Positions 22,843 through 29,616 of a stretch of DNA of 31,260 bases are shown piece by piece. The DNA comes from SCUN01 sp046598935 (lineage in GTDB: Bacteria > Acidobacteriota > Vicinamibacteria > Vicinamibacterales > SCN-69-37): positions 1 to 31,260 of the forward strand of contig JBKJHW010000083.1 of assembly GCA_046598935.1 (NCBI GenBank). The letters run 5' to 3'. Position numbers and translations under genes: made by a program. The notes under the pieces are model-generated. The model was not told the DNA's origin. It saw only the letters and a program-made list of their open reading frames with translations, and did not search any database. Positions within the stretch are counted from its first letter, which is position 1. Each line of letters begins with the position of its first letter.

Positions 22843-24246
22843 TTACGCGTCCTTGTTGGTGAACGAGAACTCGCCGGTGCTGTCGCCGAACGTCTTGACG
22901 TCGTTCATGCCGAGCTTGTGCATCATCGTCAGCATCACGTTGGCCATCGGCGTGTCGTCGGCCGCCTTGATGTGCTGGCCGCCGACGTGCGCGCCGTTGC
23001 CGCCGCCGATGAGAATCAGCGGGCAGTTCCGGTGGTTGTGCACGTTGCTGTTGGCCATCGGCGAGCCGTAGAAGATAAGCGTCTTGTCCAGAAGCGACGC
23101 CTCGCCTTCCATCGTCGACTGCAACTTCTCGAGGAAGTAGGGCAGCGTCGACACGTGGAACTCGTTGATCTTGGCGAAATCGCGAATCGTTTTTTCCGCC
23201 GCGCCGAAGTGGGACGCGTTGTGGAAGCCCGCGTCGATGCCGCTGCCCGGGTACACGCGGCCCGAGCCGTCACGGCCGAGCTTGAACGAGAAGACGCGCG
23301 AGGTATCGGACGCGAACGCGAGGAGCTGAAGGTCGAACATCAGCTTGACGTGTTCTTCCCATGAATCAGGGACGCCGGCCGGAGCGCCCGGCAGCTCGCG
23401 CGTTTCGCCGCTGAGGTTGCGGGCCTCGATTTTCTGAATGCGCTGTTCGACCTCGCGGATGTTCGTGGCGTACTGGTCGAGGCGATGCATGTCGGCCGGG
23501 CCGAGCGCCCGGCGAAGCCCCGCCAGTTCGGCTGTGAGCATGTCGAGAATGCTGCGGTCCGTGGCGCGGCGCGCGGCGCGCTGTTCGGTCGTGCCGCCCG
23601 CGCCGAACATCAGCTCGAAGACCATGCGCGGATCGCGAACCATCGGGAGCGGCGTGTTGGGCGACGACCAGCTGATCGTGTCCGTGTAGACGCAGGCATA
23701 TCCGTAGGCGCAGCCGCCGGACTGGTCGACTGGCTCGATCGTCATCTGCATCGACGGAATCGGCGTGTCCTGTCCGAAGCGCTCAACGTAGAGCTGATCG
23801 AGCGATGTGCCGACCTCGACGTCCGAACCTTCGGTCAGCTTCGGGTGCACGTGCGTATACATGACCGCGCTCGATCGGAAGTGATCGCCGCCGACCTCGG
23901 CCGGCGCGAGGGCCTCAGCCATCTTCGCGTCGGTGTTGCTGACGATCGTGAGGTGCTTGCGGAATGGCTCGAGCGGGGCGAGAGAACTTCCTGTCAGGTC
24001 GAACGCCTTGCCGGTCTTCGCGGGATTCCAGAGGAAGTTCTCTGTGCCGAACGGGCTACACCCGGCGGCGCCATGCACCTGTTCGATGCAGACGAGGCGT
24101 GTCTTGCTGGCCGCCCGGCCCGCCGCCGTTTGCGCGAACACGCTGTTCGCCGGAATCATCGAGTCGAGTAGCGGCAGAGCGATCGTGGCGCCAAGGCCCT
24201 TGAGTGCGGTACGACGTGAGAGGTGTTTGCCTGTCAGGATGCTCAT
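22843..24246 (-). CDS. DUF1552 protein, Tat-type signal
   Basis: This 467-residue protein of the DUF1552 family starts with a twin-arginine type signal (SRRTALKGLGATIALPLLDS, residues 10-29). The family is common in Planctomycetota and Acidobacteriota, where it accompanies DUF1592-type cytochrome proteins; its function is unknown. Conserved-looking segments here are VCIEQVHGAAGCSPFG near residue 52, YTHVHPKL, and the C-terminal GSPMANSNVHNHRNCPLILIGGG, rich in His and Asn and suggestive of metal or ligand binding. GAGG 5 bp before ATG 24246 supports the start. It lies between the di-heme protein (34-bp gap holding a hairpin) and the ankyrin protein, so the three are likely one transcript and may form one periplasmic complex. 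Confidence 0.93.
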   Translation of the reverse strand: MSILTGKHLSRRTALKGLGATIALPLLDSMIPANSVFAQTAAGRAASKTRLVCIEQVHGAAGCSPFGTENFLWNPAKTGKAFDLTGSSLAPLEPFRKHLTIVSNTDAKMAEALAPAEVGGDHFRSSAVMYTHVHPKLTEGSDVEVGTSLDQLYVERFGQDTPIPSMQMTIEPVDQSGGCAYGYACVYTDTISWSSPNTPLPMVRDPRMVFELMFGAGGTTEQRAARRATDRSILDMLTAELAGLRRALGPADMHRLDQYATNIREVEQRIQKIEARNLSGETRELPGAPAGVPDSWEEHVKLMFDLQLLAFASDTSRVFSFKLGRDGSGRVYPGSGIDAGFHNASHFGAAEKTIRDFAKINEFHVSTLPYFLEKLQSTMEGEASLLDKTLIFYGSPMANSNVHNHRNCPLILIGGGNGAHVGGQHIKAADDTPMANVMLTMMHKLGMNDVKTFGDSTGEFSFTNKDA

Positions 24247-24261
24247 ATGTGCCTCGGTGTG

Positions 24262-24279
24262 CCGGAGCTGAAGCTCCGG
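24262..24279. repeat. Hairpin in the gap between the di-heme and DUF1552 genes
   Basis: CCGGAGCTGAAGCTCCGG is a perfect inverted repeat; a 7-bp stem with loop TGAA is the plausible fold. It occupies half of the 34-bp intergenic gap. From memory, similar GGAGCTGAAGCTCC strings recur in acidobacterial genomes, so a dispersed palindromic unit is as likely as an operon control hairpin. Confidence 0.6.
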
Positions 24280-24280
24280 T

Positions 24281-26713
24281 CTACTTCTTTGCCTCGGTGA
24301 CAGCTTCAGCTCGTGCGGTGCGAAACGCGGCGCTCTTCGCGACGCCGAGAATCAGGTCCGACATCCGGTAGTCGCGGGCCGCGGTGCTGCGGACGATCGC
24401 TCGAATCGTCGGCATGTCGTAGGCCTCTACACGGCGGCCGACAGCGTAAGCCATCAGCATCTCGGTGAAGTGCGCCACCATCACGTCGGCGCGCTTCATC
24501 AGCGCCGTGCGCAAATCACCGGCGCCGCCGAGCTTCGTGCCGTCATAAAGCTCGCCGGCCGTCTTGACCGTGACGCCGCGGTCCTTGATGCGCCACGCGC
24601 CGGTCACATCGAAGTTGTCGAGCGACAGCCCGATCGGGTCGATGACGACGTGACAGGAGCTGCACGCGGGATTCGCGCGATGCATCGCAAGCTGTTCGGC
24701 GACCGACAGCATCTTGCCGTCCTTCGCCTCGCCCGTTTCTTCGAGGTCCGGCACATTGGCCGGCGGCGGAGGCGGCGGGCTGCCCAGTAGAACTTCCATG
24801 ACCCACTTGCCGCGCAGCACCGGCGACGTGCGATTACCGTGCGACGTCAGCGTGAGAATGCTGCCCTGGCCGAGCAACCCGCGCCGTTGTTCGTTCGGAT
24901 ACGACACGCGACGGAACTCGGGCCCGCTCACTCCGGGGATGCCGTAGTGGCGCGCGAGCCGCTCGTTGACGAACGTGTAGTTGGCAGTGAGCAGCTCGAG
25001 CATCGGACGGTCGGCGCGGACGACGTGATCGAAGAGCAGCTCGGTTTCGCGCTGCATCGCTTCGGCGAGCGTCTCGTCGAAGTACGGGTATGAAAGCGCG
25101 TCGGGCTCGATTTTCCGCAGGTCTTGAAGACGCAGCCACTGCGCCGCAAATCGCGTCGACAGCGCGGCCGAGCGCTGGTCCGCGAGCATCCGGCGGACCT
25201 GCTGCTCGAAGACGGCCGCGTTCGAGAGCGTGCCTTTCGCGGCCACATCGATCAGCTGGCGGTCCGGGATCGTGCCCCACAGGAAGAATGAAAGGCGCGA
25301 CGCAAGGTCGATGTCGTTGATCTTGTAGACATCGCCCGGTTTCACGCCCGGCGGTGTTTCTTCTATGCGGAAGATGAAATGCAGGCTCGACAACATGCCC
25401 TGCAGCGCCGTGCGGATTCCGGCGTCGAAGCCGTCTTTCGCGGCGGCTTTTTCGTAGAGCGGCATCAGCTGGTTGATGTCGGCCGGCGTGATGGGACGCC
25501 GGTACGCCTCGGTCGCCAGCCGTTCGATGATCTGTTTGGCGCACGCGGCCGGCGTGAGGCTCGCCGACGGCTTGCACGAGAACACATGCTGCCGGATCGC
25601 GTGGTCAGAAACGCCGGTCACCGCGGTCGGACCGATGACCGCGAGATTGCGAAGATGCGGCAGCGTCGTCACGCCGTAGCCGACGCCGATTTGCGTGTCG
25701 GCCAGCGTGTGATCGATCGGCTTCATCAGATCGTCTTCGGCGCCTTCGAACTCGCGCACGAATGTCGCGGAGACGCGATGCGGGCCGGCTTTCACCGTGA
25801 CGGGAGGCGTTGTGACCGCGAGGCCGGCCTTATCGGCTTCGCTCATCCATCGGTCGATCTTGACGAGCGCCGCGCGCTCGCCGTCGATCGCCACTTCCAT
25901 CTGAATGCTCTTCATCGTCCGGCCGAAGAGCGCGCCGGTCGGCTCGCCGTGGAGGAGCATCTCGAACTTGTACTGGCCGTCGGCGAGGAAGTTGTGCGTG
26001 ACGACGGCGCCGCCGCGGGTGCCGAAGGGCGCGCCCTCGACGCGATCTTTCTGCGAGCGGGTGCGCGGCACTTCGTAAATGGTCGAGCTCGGATCGGCCG
26101 TCGCGTCGCCGACAGCGACGCGGCTCACGTAGGCCGCCGCGCGCAGGTAGCCCTGCATCACTGTGGCTGACGGCGTCTGCACGTCCGCGATGTTGTCGAA
26201 GCCCGCGCTGATCGTGTCCGAAGGAAGATATGCGGCGACGTCGATGTCAACGCCGAGCAGTGCGCGAATGGCCGCGGCGTATTCCGCGCGGTTGAGACGC
26301 TGGAACGAGCGGTGGCCGGGATTCGGCGTCGCAGCCGCTTTATCGAGCGACGATTCGAGAGCGGTGATGAGCGCCAGGCGCGCCGCCGGATCTGGCTGCA
26401 CCGCGTCTTTGGGCGGCATCATGCCGGCGCGAAGTCTCCGCACCATTTTTTCTGCGGTCGCCGCCTTATCGGATGCGCGACCGACGTCGAACTTCTCTAG
26501 CGACATCTCGCCGGCGAGATCGCCGTCGTTATGACAATCGAGGCAAAACTTTTTGATGGTTTCGTTTTCGGCGGCGTTCAGCGCGGCAACGCCCTTCGAC
26601 GCATCAGCGCGAACGATGACAGGCTCGCTCAGCGCAGGGCCGGCAGAGCCCGCTTTTAAAATGACGGCCGCACAAAACAGACCAGCGGCGACCGCAGGCG
26701 CAAACTTTTTCAT
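24281..26713 (-). CDS. Di-heme cytochrome-like protein (DUF1587/1595/1592/1588/1585)
   Basis: This 810-residue secreted protein has the domain order of the large planctomycete/acidobacterial family: an N-terminal cytochrome c segment, then DUF1587, DUF1595, DUF1592, DUF1588 and DUF1585. There are two heme c motifs: Cys57-x-x-Cys60-His61 (FCLDCHND) near the N-terminus and Cys684-x-x-Cys687-His688 (ACSSCHVV) near the C-terminus. A middle beta-rich region (about 240-380) may bind a polymer or ligand. Residues 1-30 form the export signal. Family function is not established; electron transfer tied to a periplasmic oxidation is inference from the hemes. GGAGG 7 bp before ATG 26713 supports the start. 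It leads the cluster with the DUF1552, ankyrin and small secreted proteins. Confidence 0.94.
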   Translation of the reverse strand: MKKFAPAVAAGLFCAAVILKAGSAGPALSEPVIVRADASKGVAALNAAENETIKKFCLDCHNDGDLAGEMSLEKFDVGRASDKAATAEKMVRRLRAGMMPPKDAVQPDPAARLALITALESSLDKAAATPNPGHRSFQRLNRAEYAAAIRALLGVDIDVAAYLPSDTISAGFDNIADVQTPSATVMQGYLRAAAYVSRVAVGDATADPSSTIYEVPRTRSQKDRVEGAPFGTRGGAVVTHNFLADGQYKFEMLLHGEPTGALFGRTMKSIQMEVAIDGERAALVKIDRWMSEADKAGLAVTTPPVTVKAGPHRVSATFVREFEGAEDDLMKPIDHTLADTQIGVGYGVTTLPHLRNLAVIGPTAVTGVSDHAIRQHVFSCKPSASLTPAACAKQIIERLATEAYRRPITPADINQLMPLYEKAAAKDGFDAGIRTALQGMLSSLHFIFRIEETPPGVKPGDVYKINDIDLASRLSFFLWGTIPDRQLIDVAAKGTLSNAAVFEQQVRRMLADQRSAALSTRFAAQWLRLQDLRKIEPDALSYPYFDETLAEAMQRETELLFDHVVRADRPMLELLTANYTFVNERLARHYGIPGVSGPEFRRVSYPNEQRRGLLGQGSILTLTSHGNRTSPVLRGKWVMEVLLGSPPPPPPANVPDLEETGEAKDGKMLSVAEQLAMHRANPACSSCHVVIDPIGLSLDNFDVTGAWRIKDRGVTVKTAGELYDGTKLGGAGDLRTALMKRADVMVAHFTEMLMAYAVGRRVEAYDMPTIRAIVRSTAARDYRMSDLILGVAKSAAFRTARAEAVTEAKK

Positions 26714-26797
26714 CCGTATCCTCCAGGGACCGGTACAGGGGAAAGATTACACTCCGAAACCGAACATTCCTATGTACTTATCGGCAACGGAACCCCC

Positions 26798-26890
26798 CTG
26801 GACCGGCTCGAATCCAAGGGCCTCCTGAAATCCTGGACCGGGGAGCCCACCCCGAACTGTGGCGGCCATGGCCGCCAGGTTCGAAGCTAA
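26798..26890 (+). pseudogene. Remnant of a PadR-family regulator gene
   Basis: In the frame starting at 26798, about 30 codons read LDRLESKGLLKSWTGEPTP and then GGHGRQVRS before TAA 26890. This matches the wing region of PadR-type repressors, typically LDRLE-x-KGLL-x-S-x-x-GEPTPERGGRA(R/K)R. The upstream helix-turn-helix part and everything after the wing are missing, and the expected ERGG has become NCGG. The match is by eye to a family pattern and short, but the order and spacing are exact. Such regulators often accompany permease genes in Vicinamibacteria. Confidence 0.55.
26860..26877. repeat. 18-bp perfect palindrome
   Basis: TGGCGGCCATGGCCGCCA is its own reverse complement over 18 bases, inside the PadR remnant. 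It could be a protein-binding site for the di-heme cluster, about 150 bp downstream on the minus strand, or coincidental in decaying GC-rich DNA. Confidence 0.5.
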
Positions 26891-26960
26891 CTTGGGCAAA
26901 TGACCACAATGGTTTTTGCGCCGGCAGACGATGAAGATGGCGGCCCGAAGGTTTCAGCAG

Positions 26961-27284
26961 CGCATTGGCGGGTCAATGCGCGTGGCTCTTCGTGCTTCGC
27001 ACTTAGATGCCGCCGATGTCAGTCGCGACATTCGCCGAGCACGCGGTGCTGAAGCTTGATCGCGTCGATCCGGCGGCGGTGCTAGGAAGCTAACGCGCGG
27101 CACCCATAGCAGGGAGTTCCTGCGCGTACTTAAGTAACGGTGGGCATGCGACAGGCTCCCGTTTTGTCTGTGCAACCTTGGCGTGGCTGGTACGCATGTT
27201 GAATAGTCTCCATGTGCAACATCACGGGACGGCAATGTCATCCCGTGCGAAGGGGCTGGACGACGGGCAGACGTCCGGCCCCTT
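26961..27284 (+). ncRNA. Candidate structured RNA ending at a plus-strand terminator
   Basis: No gene lies on the plus strand here, yet a good plus-strand terminator stands at 27250-27291. Upstream of it is a dense series of inverted repeats: CGCATTG/CAATGCG (26961-26980), GTGC-TTC-GCAC (26992-27002), GATCG/CGATC (27058-27070), GGTGC/GCACC (27078-27104), GCAGG/CCTGC (27109-27123), ATGTTG/CAACAT (27196-27222) and CACGGGA/TCCCGTG (27223-27247). The last two abut each other and the terminator. I matched no known RNA family (tmRNA, SRP RNA, 6S and common riboswitches were considered). The 5' end is unknown, and no clear promoter was found. Confidence 0.35.
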
Positions 27285-27291
27285 CATTTTT
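27250..27291 (+). terminator. Intrinsic terminator, plus strand
   Basis: AAGGGGCTGGACG (27250-27262) pairs with CGTCCGGCCCCTT (27272-27284), 13 bp with one G-T pair and a 9-base loop. CA and a run of five T (27287-27291) follow. This is a canonical Rho-independent terminator for a plus-strand transcript, although the neighbouring genes are all on the minus strand. Confidence 0.8.
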
Positions 27292-27360
27292 CTGCCTTCT
27301 GCTTTCTTACTTCTTACTTCTTACTTCTGCCTTCTGCCTTCTGCCTTCTTACTTCTTACT
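27291..27360. repeat. Heptamer microsatellite (10 units)
   Basis: Ten consecutive 7-bp units follow one another: four TCTGCCT, one TCTGCTT and five TCTTACT, in mixed order. Only positions 4-6 vary. It begins right at the terminator T-run and reaches the stop codon of the minus-strand membrane-protein gene (27356-27358), so that stop is part of the repeat. Confidence 0.9.
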
Positions 27361-27745
27361 TTCTCTTGACTGCCGCCGCGGCTCCACCGCCGGCGGTGCC
27401 CGCGGCGATCAGTACGACGGCGCCGACAAGAAATGCGATCGGGCCCAGCGTGCCGATGCCTATCTGCAGCATCACAGCGAACATCCCCACGATTGCCCCG
27501 GCGCCGACGATGATCCCGCGCATCAGCGCGGACCGCCGTTCCCGAGCCGCAAGCGCAAACGCGAACGCCGCGAAAGCGACCAGGGCTGCCGTGAGGAGTA
27601 CGGCTCCGGTGGAGTTGGTGAACCATGGCCGGAACAATGGATTCGGCGCAAACGTCCCGCGCAGCCACAAGCCCGTGATGAGCCCATGCGCGAAACCGAA
27701 TGCCGCGATACCAATCACAACGCTGATAACCCGATCTCGTGTCAT
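27356..27745 (-). CDS. Small multi-helix membrane protein
   Basis: This 129-residue protein has about four hydrophobic helices (residues 8-28, 46-68, 75-96 and 100-120) and a basic C-terminal tail (VKRK). No family is recognised. Its start overlaps the stop of the upstream phospholipase-motif gene (ATGA, 27742-27745), so the two are translationally coupled, and it probably works with that secreted protein: as an immunity, export or anchoring partner, none of which can be told apart from sequence. The stop TAA lies in the heptamer repeat. Confidence 0.78.
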   Translation of the reverse strand: MTRDRVISVVIGIAAFGFAHGLITGLWLRGTFAPNPLFRPWFTNSTGAVLLTAALVAFAAFAFALAARERRSALMRGIIVGAGAIVGMFAVMLQIGIGTLGPIAFLVGAVVLIAAGTAGGGAAAAVKRK

Positions 27746-28986
27746 ATGTACATCGGTCCCTTACCGGAACCGCCGCCGGCGAAACACCAGACGACTTCGC
27801 CATTGCAGCGGTTGCAATTCCAACTGGTCCAGACGCGCCACCAAGTGGAGGCGTTGCAGCCGTACTTTTCATAGCACATATCATGGATATCGCAGCAGAA
27901 CCGGTAAGTCGTCCCATCGAGCCAGTGGAGGTCGTCGCAACCGACCTCGTTCGGCGCCGGCGCCGCGTACACCGGCGTCGATACGAAGCTCACGAGCCGT
28001 TGCAGGAGCGATGGTTTTGCGGCGGCGCACACGGAGCCCGCCTTGGAGGACGAGCCGGACGCGGCGCCTGACGCTGCGCCTGAGGATGACGATGACGCTG
28101 ACGGTGACCCTGAGATTGACGCCCCCGGCCTCGTGCGGCCCCATTCGTAGAAGCCGAGCGCCTGCAGGTTCATCCAGATCATGTCGGGTTTGAAGAGCCA
28201 CCCGCCGTACCGCGGCGTGAGCTGTGCGTTCGTGATGAGGCCCTCGCTCACGCCCGGCATTTTCCACGCGTAGATCCGGTCGCTCACGAAATAATTGGCC
28301 GCGCCGACGCGCGCCCCGTCCTTCAACACTGTCGTGATCAGGACGTCGCCGCTTACCGGTTTTCCATCGAATTGATCGCCGGCCTTGAGACGCATGCGAC
28401 GCGTTTTCGCAGTAAGACCGTTCGCCCACACGGTTTCAATCGTCTTCACCGTCTGCGCCTCGCTTGCCCCGTCGTCTTCGCCGCTCGCGCCGTTCTTGCG
28501 GATCGAGCCGCTTTGCCAACGGAGACTTGCCGCGGACGTCACGTTGTCCTGATAGAAGTGGTGGCTCTGCCGGTTGAGCCAGTCGAGTGTCGGGGGATTG
28601 GCCGCGCCGGCCTCGCCCTGCGCCTGAATGGTCTCGGCGCCGGGACGCGCGTAATGCACCGCGTCTTCGGAGCCGCCGCCGCGGCGGTTGACGCGGACTC
28701 GGTTGAGATCGAGGCCGAACGGCGTTCGCAAACTCGCCGTAATGTCGTCGTCAATGCCGCGCTCGGCGACAGCGACATTGCCGTCGAGAAATTCCGTGGT
28801 GACGCGGACGGACCGCCGCTCGAGCGCGTAGTACGTGGCGCCTTTCTGGCCGGGCGTGCCTGCGGCGGACTGACCGCTCGGCATGATCCGAACGGCGTCG
28901 GATTTCTGCGCGGTTCGCGCAGAGGCGGTGTTGAAGAGCAGGAGGGCAAGCGGCACAGCCGCGGTGAATAAGTACTTTGATTTCAT
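27742..28986 (-). CDS. Secreted protein with a C-terminal phospholipase A2-type active-site motif
   Basis: The start is ATG 28986, with GAGGA 7 bp upstream; a 12-codon longer frame lacks such a site. The 414-residue protein has a signal peptide (about 1-23, ending TASA). A first domain (about 25-285) of unknown type is followed by a Ser/Ala/Gly-rich linker (288-317) and a Cys-rich C-terminal domain (about 345-405) with nine cysteines from residue 320 on. That domain contains CCDIHDMCYEKYGC, in which Cys364-Cys365, His368, Asp369 and Cys371 fit the phospholipase A2 histidine active-site pattern C-C-x-x-H-x-x-C. A standard calcium loop (YGCxCGxGG) is not evident; GCDDLHWLDG (349-358) lies where it would be. 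Enzyme activity is therefore plausible but unproven. The next gene overlaps its stop. Confidence 0.85.
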   Translation of the reverse strand: MKSKYLFTAAVPLALLLFNTASARTAQKSDAVRIMPSGQSAAGTPGQKGATYYALERRSVRVTTEFLDGNVAVAERGIDDDITASLRTPFGLDLNRVRVNRRGGGSEDAVHYARPGAETIQAQGEAGAANPPTLDWLNRQSHHFYQDNVTSAASLRWQSGSIRKNGASGEDDGASEAQTVKTIETVWANGLTAKTRRMRLKAGDQFDGKPVSGDVLITTVLKDGARVGAANYFVSDRIYAWKMPGVSEGLITNAQLTPRYGGWLFKPDMIWMNLQALGFYEWGRTRPGASISGSPSASSSSSGAASGAASGSSSKAGSVCAAAKPSLLQRLVSFVSTPVYAAPAPNEVGCDDLHWLDGTTYRFCCDIHDMCYEKYGCNASTWWRVWTSWNCNRCNGEVVWCFAGGGSGKGPMYI

Positions 28987-29139
28987 GCGTGAGTCCTCGT
29001 CGGGTGATGAGTTGGCAGCCAATGCGGTTGCAAGCGTGCGGCCAGCCGGGACATGGAAAAGACGCGTGAAATCGCGGCGGATGGCGCAGGACGCGGGTAG
29101 CAGTTACCGTCCGGCGAGCGCGTGGGGTAATCTCGACCG

Positions 29140-29565
29140 GTGTTATTCACCATTTTCTTCGCGGTGTTGAGCCTGCAGATGCCCGCGCAGCAACCTGGAT
29201 CCCGCCAGGCGCTGCCGCCTTCGACGATGTCGAATCCGGTTTATGTGGAAGTGCCGGTGACGATCGAGATCGTCAACATGACGCCGCAGGTCCTCAGCGA
29301 TCTCGTGGCATCCGGCAAGATCGCGATCGACGGCGCGAATCATCTGACCGTTCCGCAGGGACCGATGATGGCAAAGCTCGGGCCCGATATGCTTCGCCCG
29401 GGTTCCCGCGCCCAACAGATTCCGGCCAATTCCGCCGAGCGTCCGCTGCGACTTCCCGCGAATCAGACGCTGCAAGTGGCGGCACCGGCGAAGTTCGCGC
29501 TTGTCACCACGAAGAAAGTGAAGATGACAGTTCAGGGAAACCGGCTGGTTCTCAACGAGCAGTAG
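29140..29565 (+). CDS. Small secreted protein of unknown function
   Basis: GTG 29140 opens a 141-residue frame with a signal peptide (MLFTIFFAVLSLQMPAQQ). The mature part has a Pro/Gln-rich start, then a segment with alternating hydrophobic residues (YVEVPVTIEIVNMT) and a C-terminal beta-like end (KFALVTTKKVKMTVQGNRLV). No cysteines and no recognised family. It is divergent from the phospholipase-motif gene, with 153 bp between them, and 51 bp upstream of the next gene on the same strand. Confidence 0.7.
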   Translation: MLFTIFFAVLSLQMPAQQPGSRQALPPSTMSNPVYVEVPVTIEIVNMTPQVLSDLVASGKIAIDGANHLTVPQGPMMAKLGPDMLRPGSRAQQIPANSAERPLRLPANQTLQVAAPAKFALVTTKKVKMTVQGNRLVLNEQ

Positions 29566-29616
29566 CGCATTTTGTTAGCGACGGTCAGCGCGCTGGAACT
29601 GCGTTAGGCTCTCGCG

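Larger units (their letters stand above)
26714..27355. other. 642-bp stretch without an intact gene
   Basis: This lies upstream of the di-heme gene (minus) and downstream of a small membrane-protein gene (minus). It should hold the promoter of the di-heme cluster near 26714-26790, but no convincing -35/-10 pair was found. It also contains a PadR-regulator remnant, an 18-bp palindrome, a run of hairpins, a plus-strand terminator and a heptamer microsatellite, listed separately. Short open frames here have no recognisable product. Confidence 0.8.

Noticed and set aside
22342..23364. 340-residue plus-strand frame opposite the ankyrin/DUF1552 junction
   Set aside because: It spans two real minus-strand genes and has Arg/Val/His-rich shadow composition.
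27007..27093. Short plus-strand frame resembling a zinc alcohol dehydrogenase fragment (TFAEHAVLKLDRVDP)
   Set aside because: The similarity is about 15 residues by eye, with no flanking support; not enough to call a remnant.
26961..27284. tmRNA, SRP RNA, 6S RNA or a known riboswitch
   Set aside because: None of the diagnostic core sequences I could recall for these families are present; kept only as an unassigned candidate RNA.
27291..27360. CRISPR array or coding repeat
   Set aside because: Units are 7 bp with no spacers; it is a microsatellite lying outside the coding frame apart from a stop codon.
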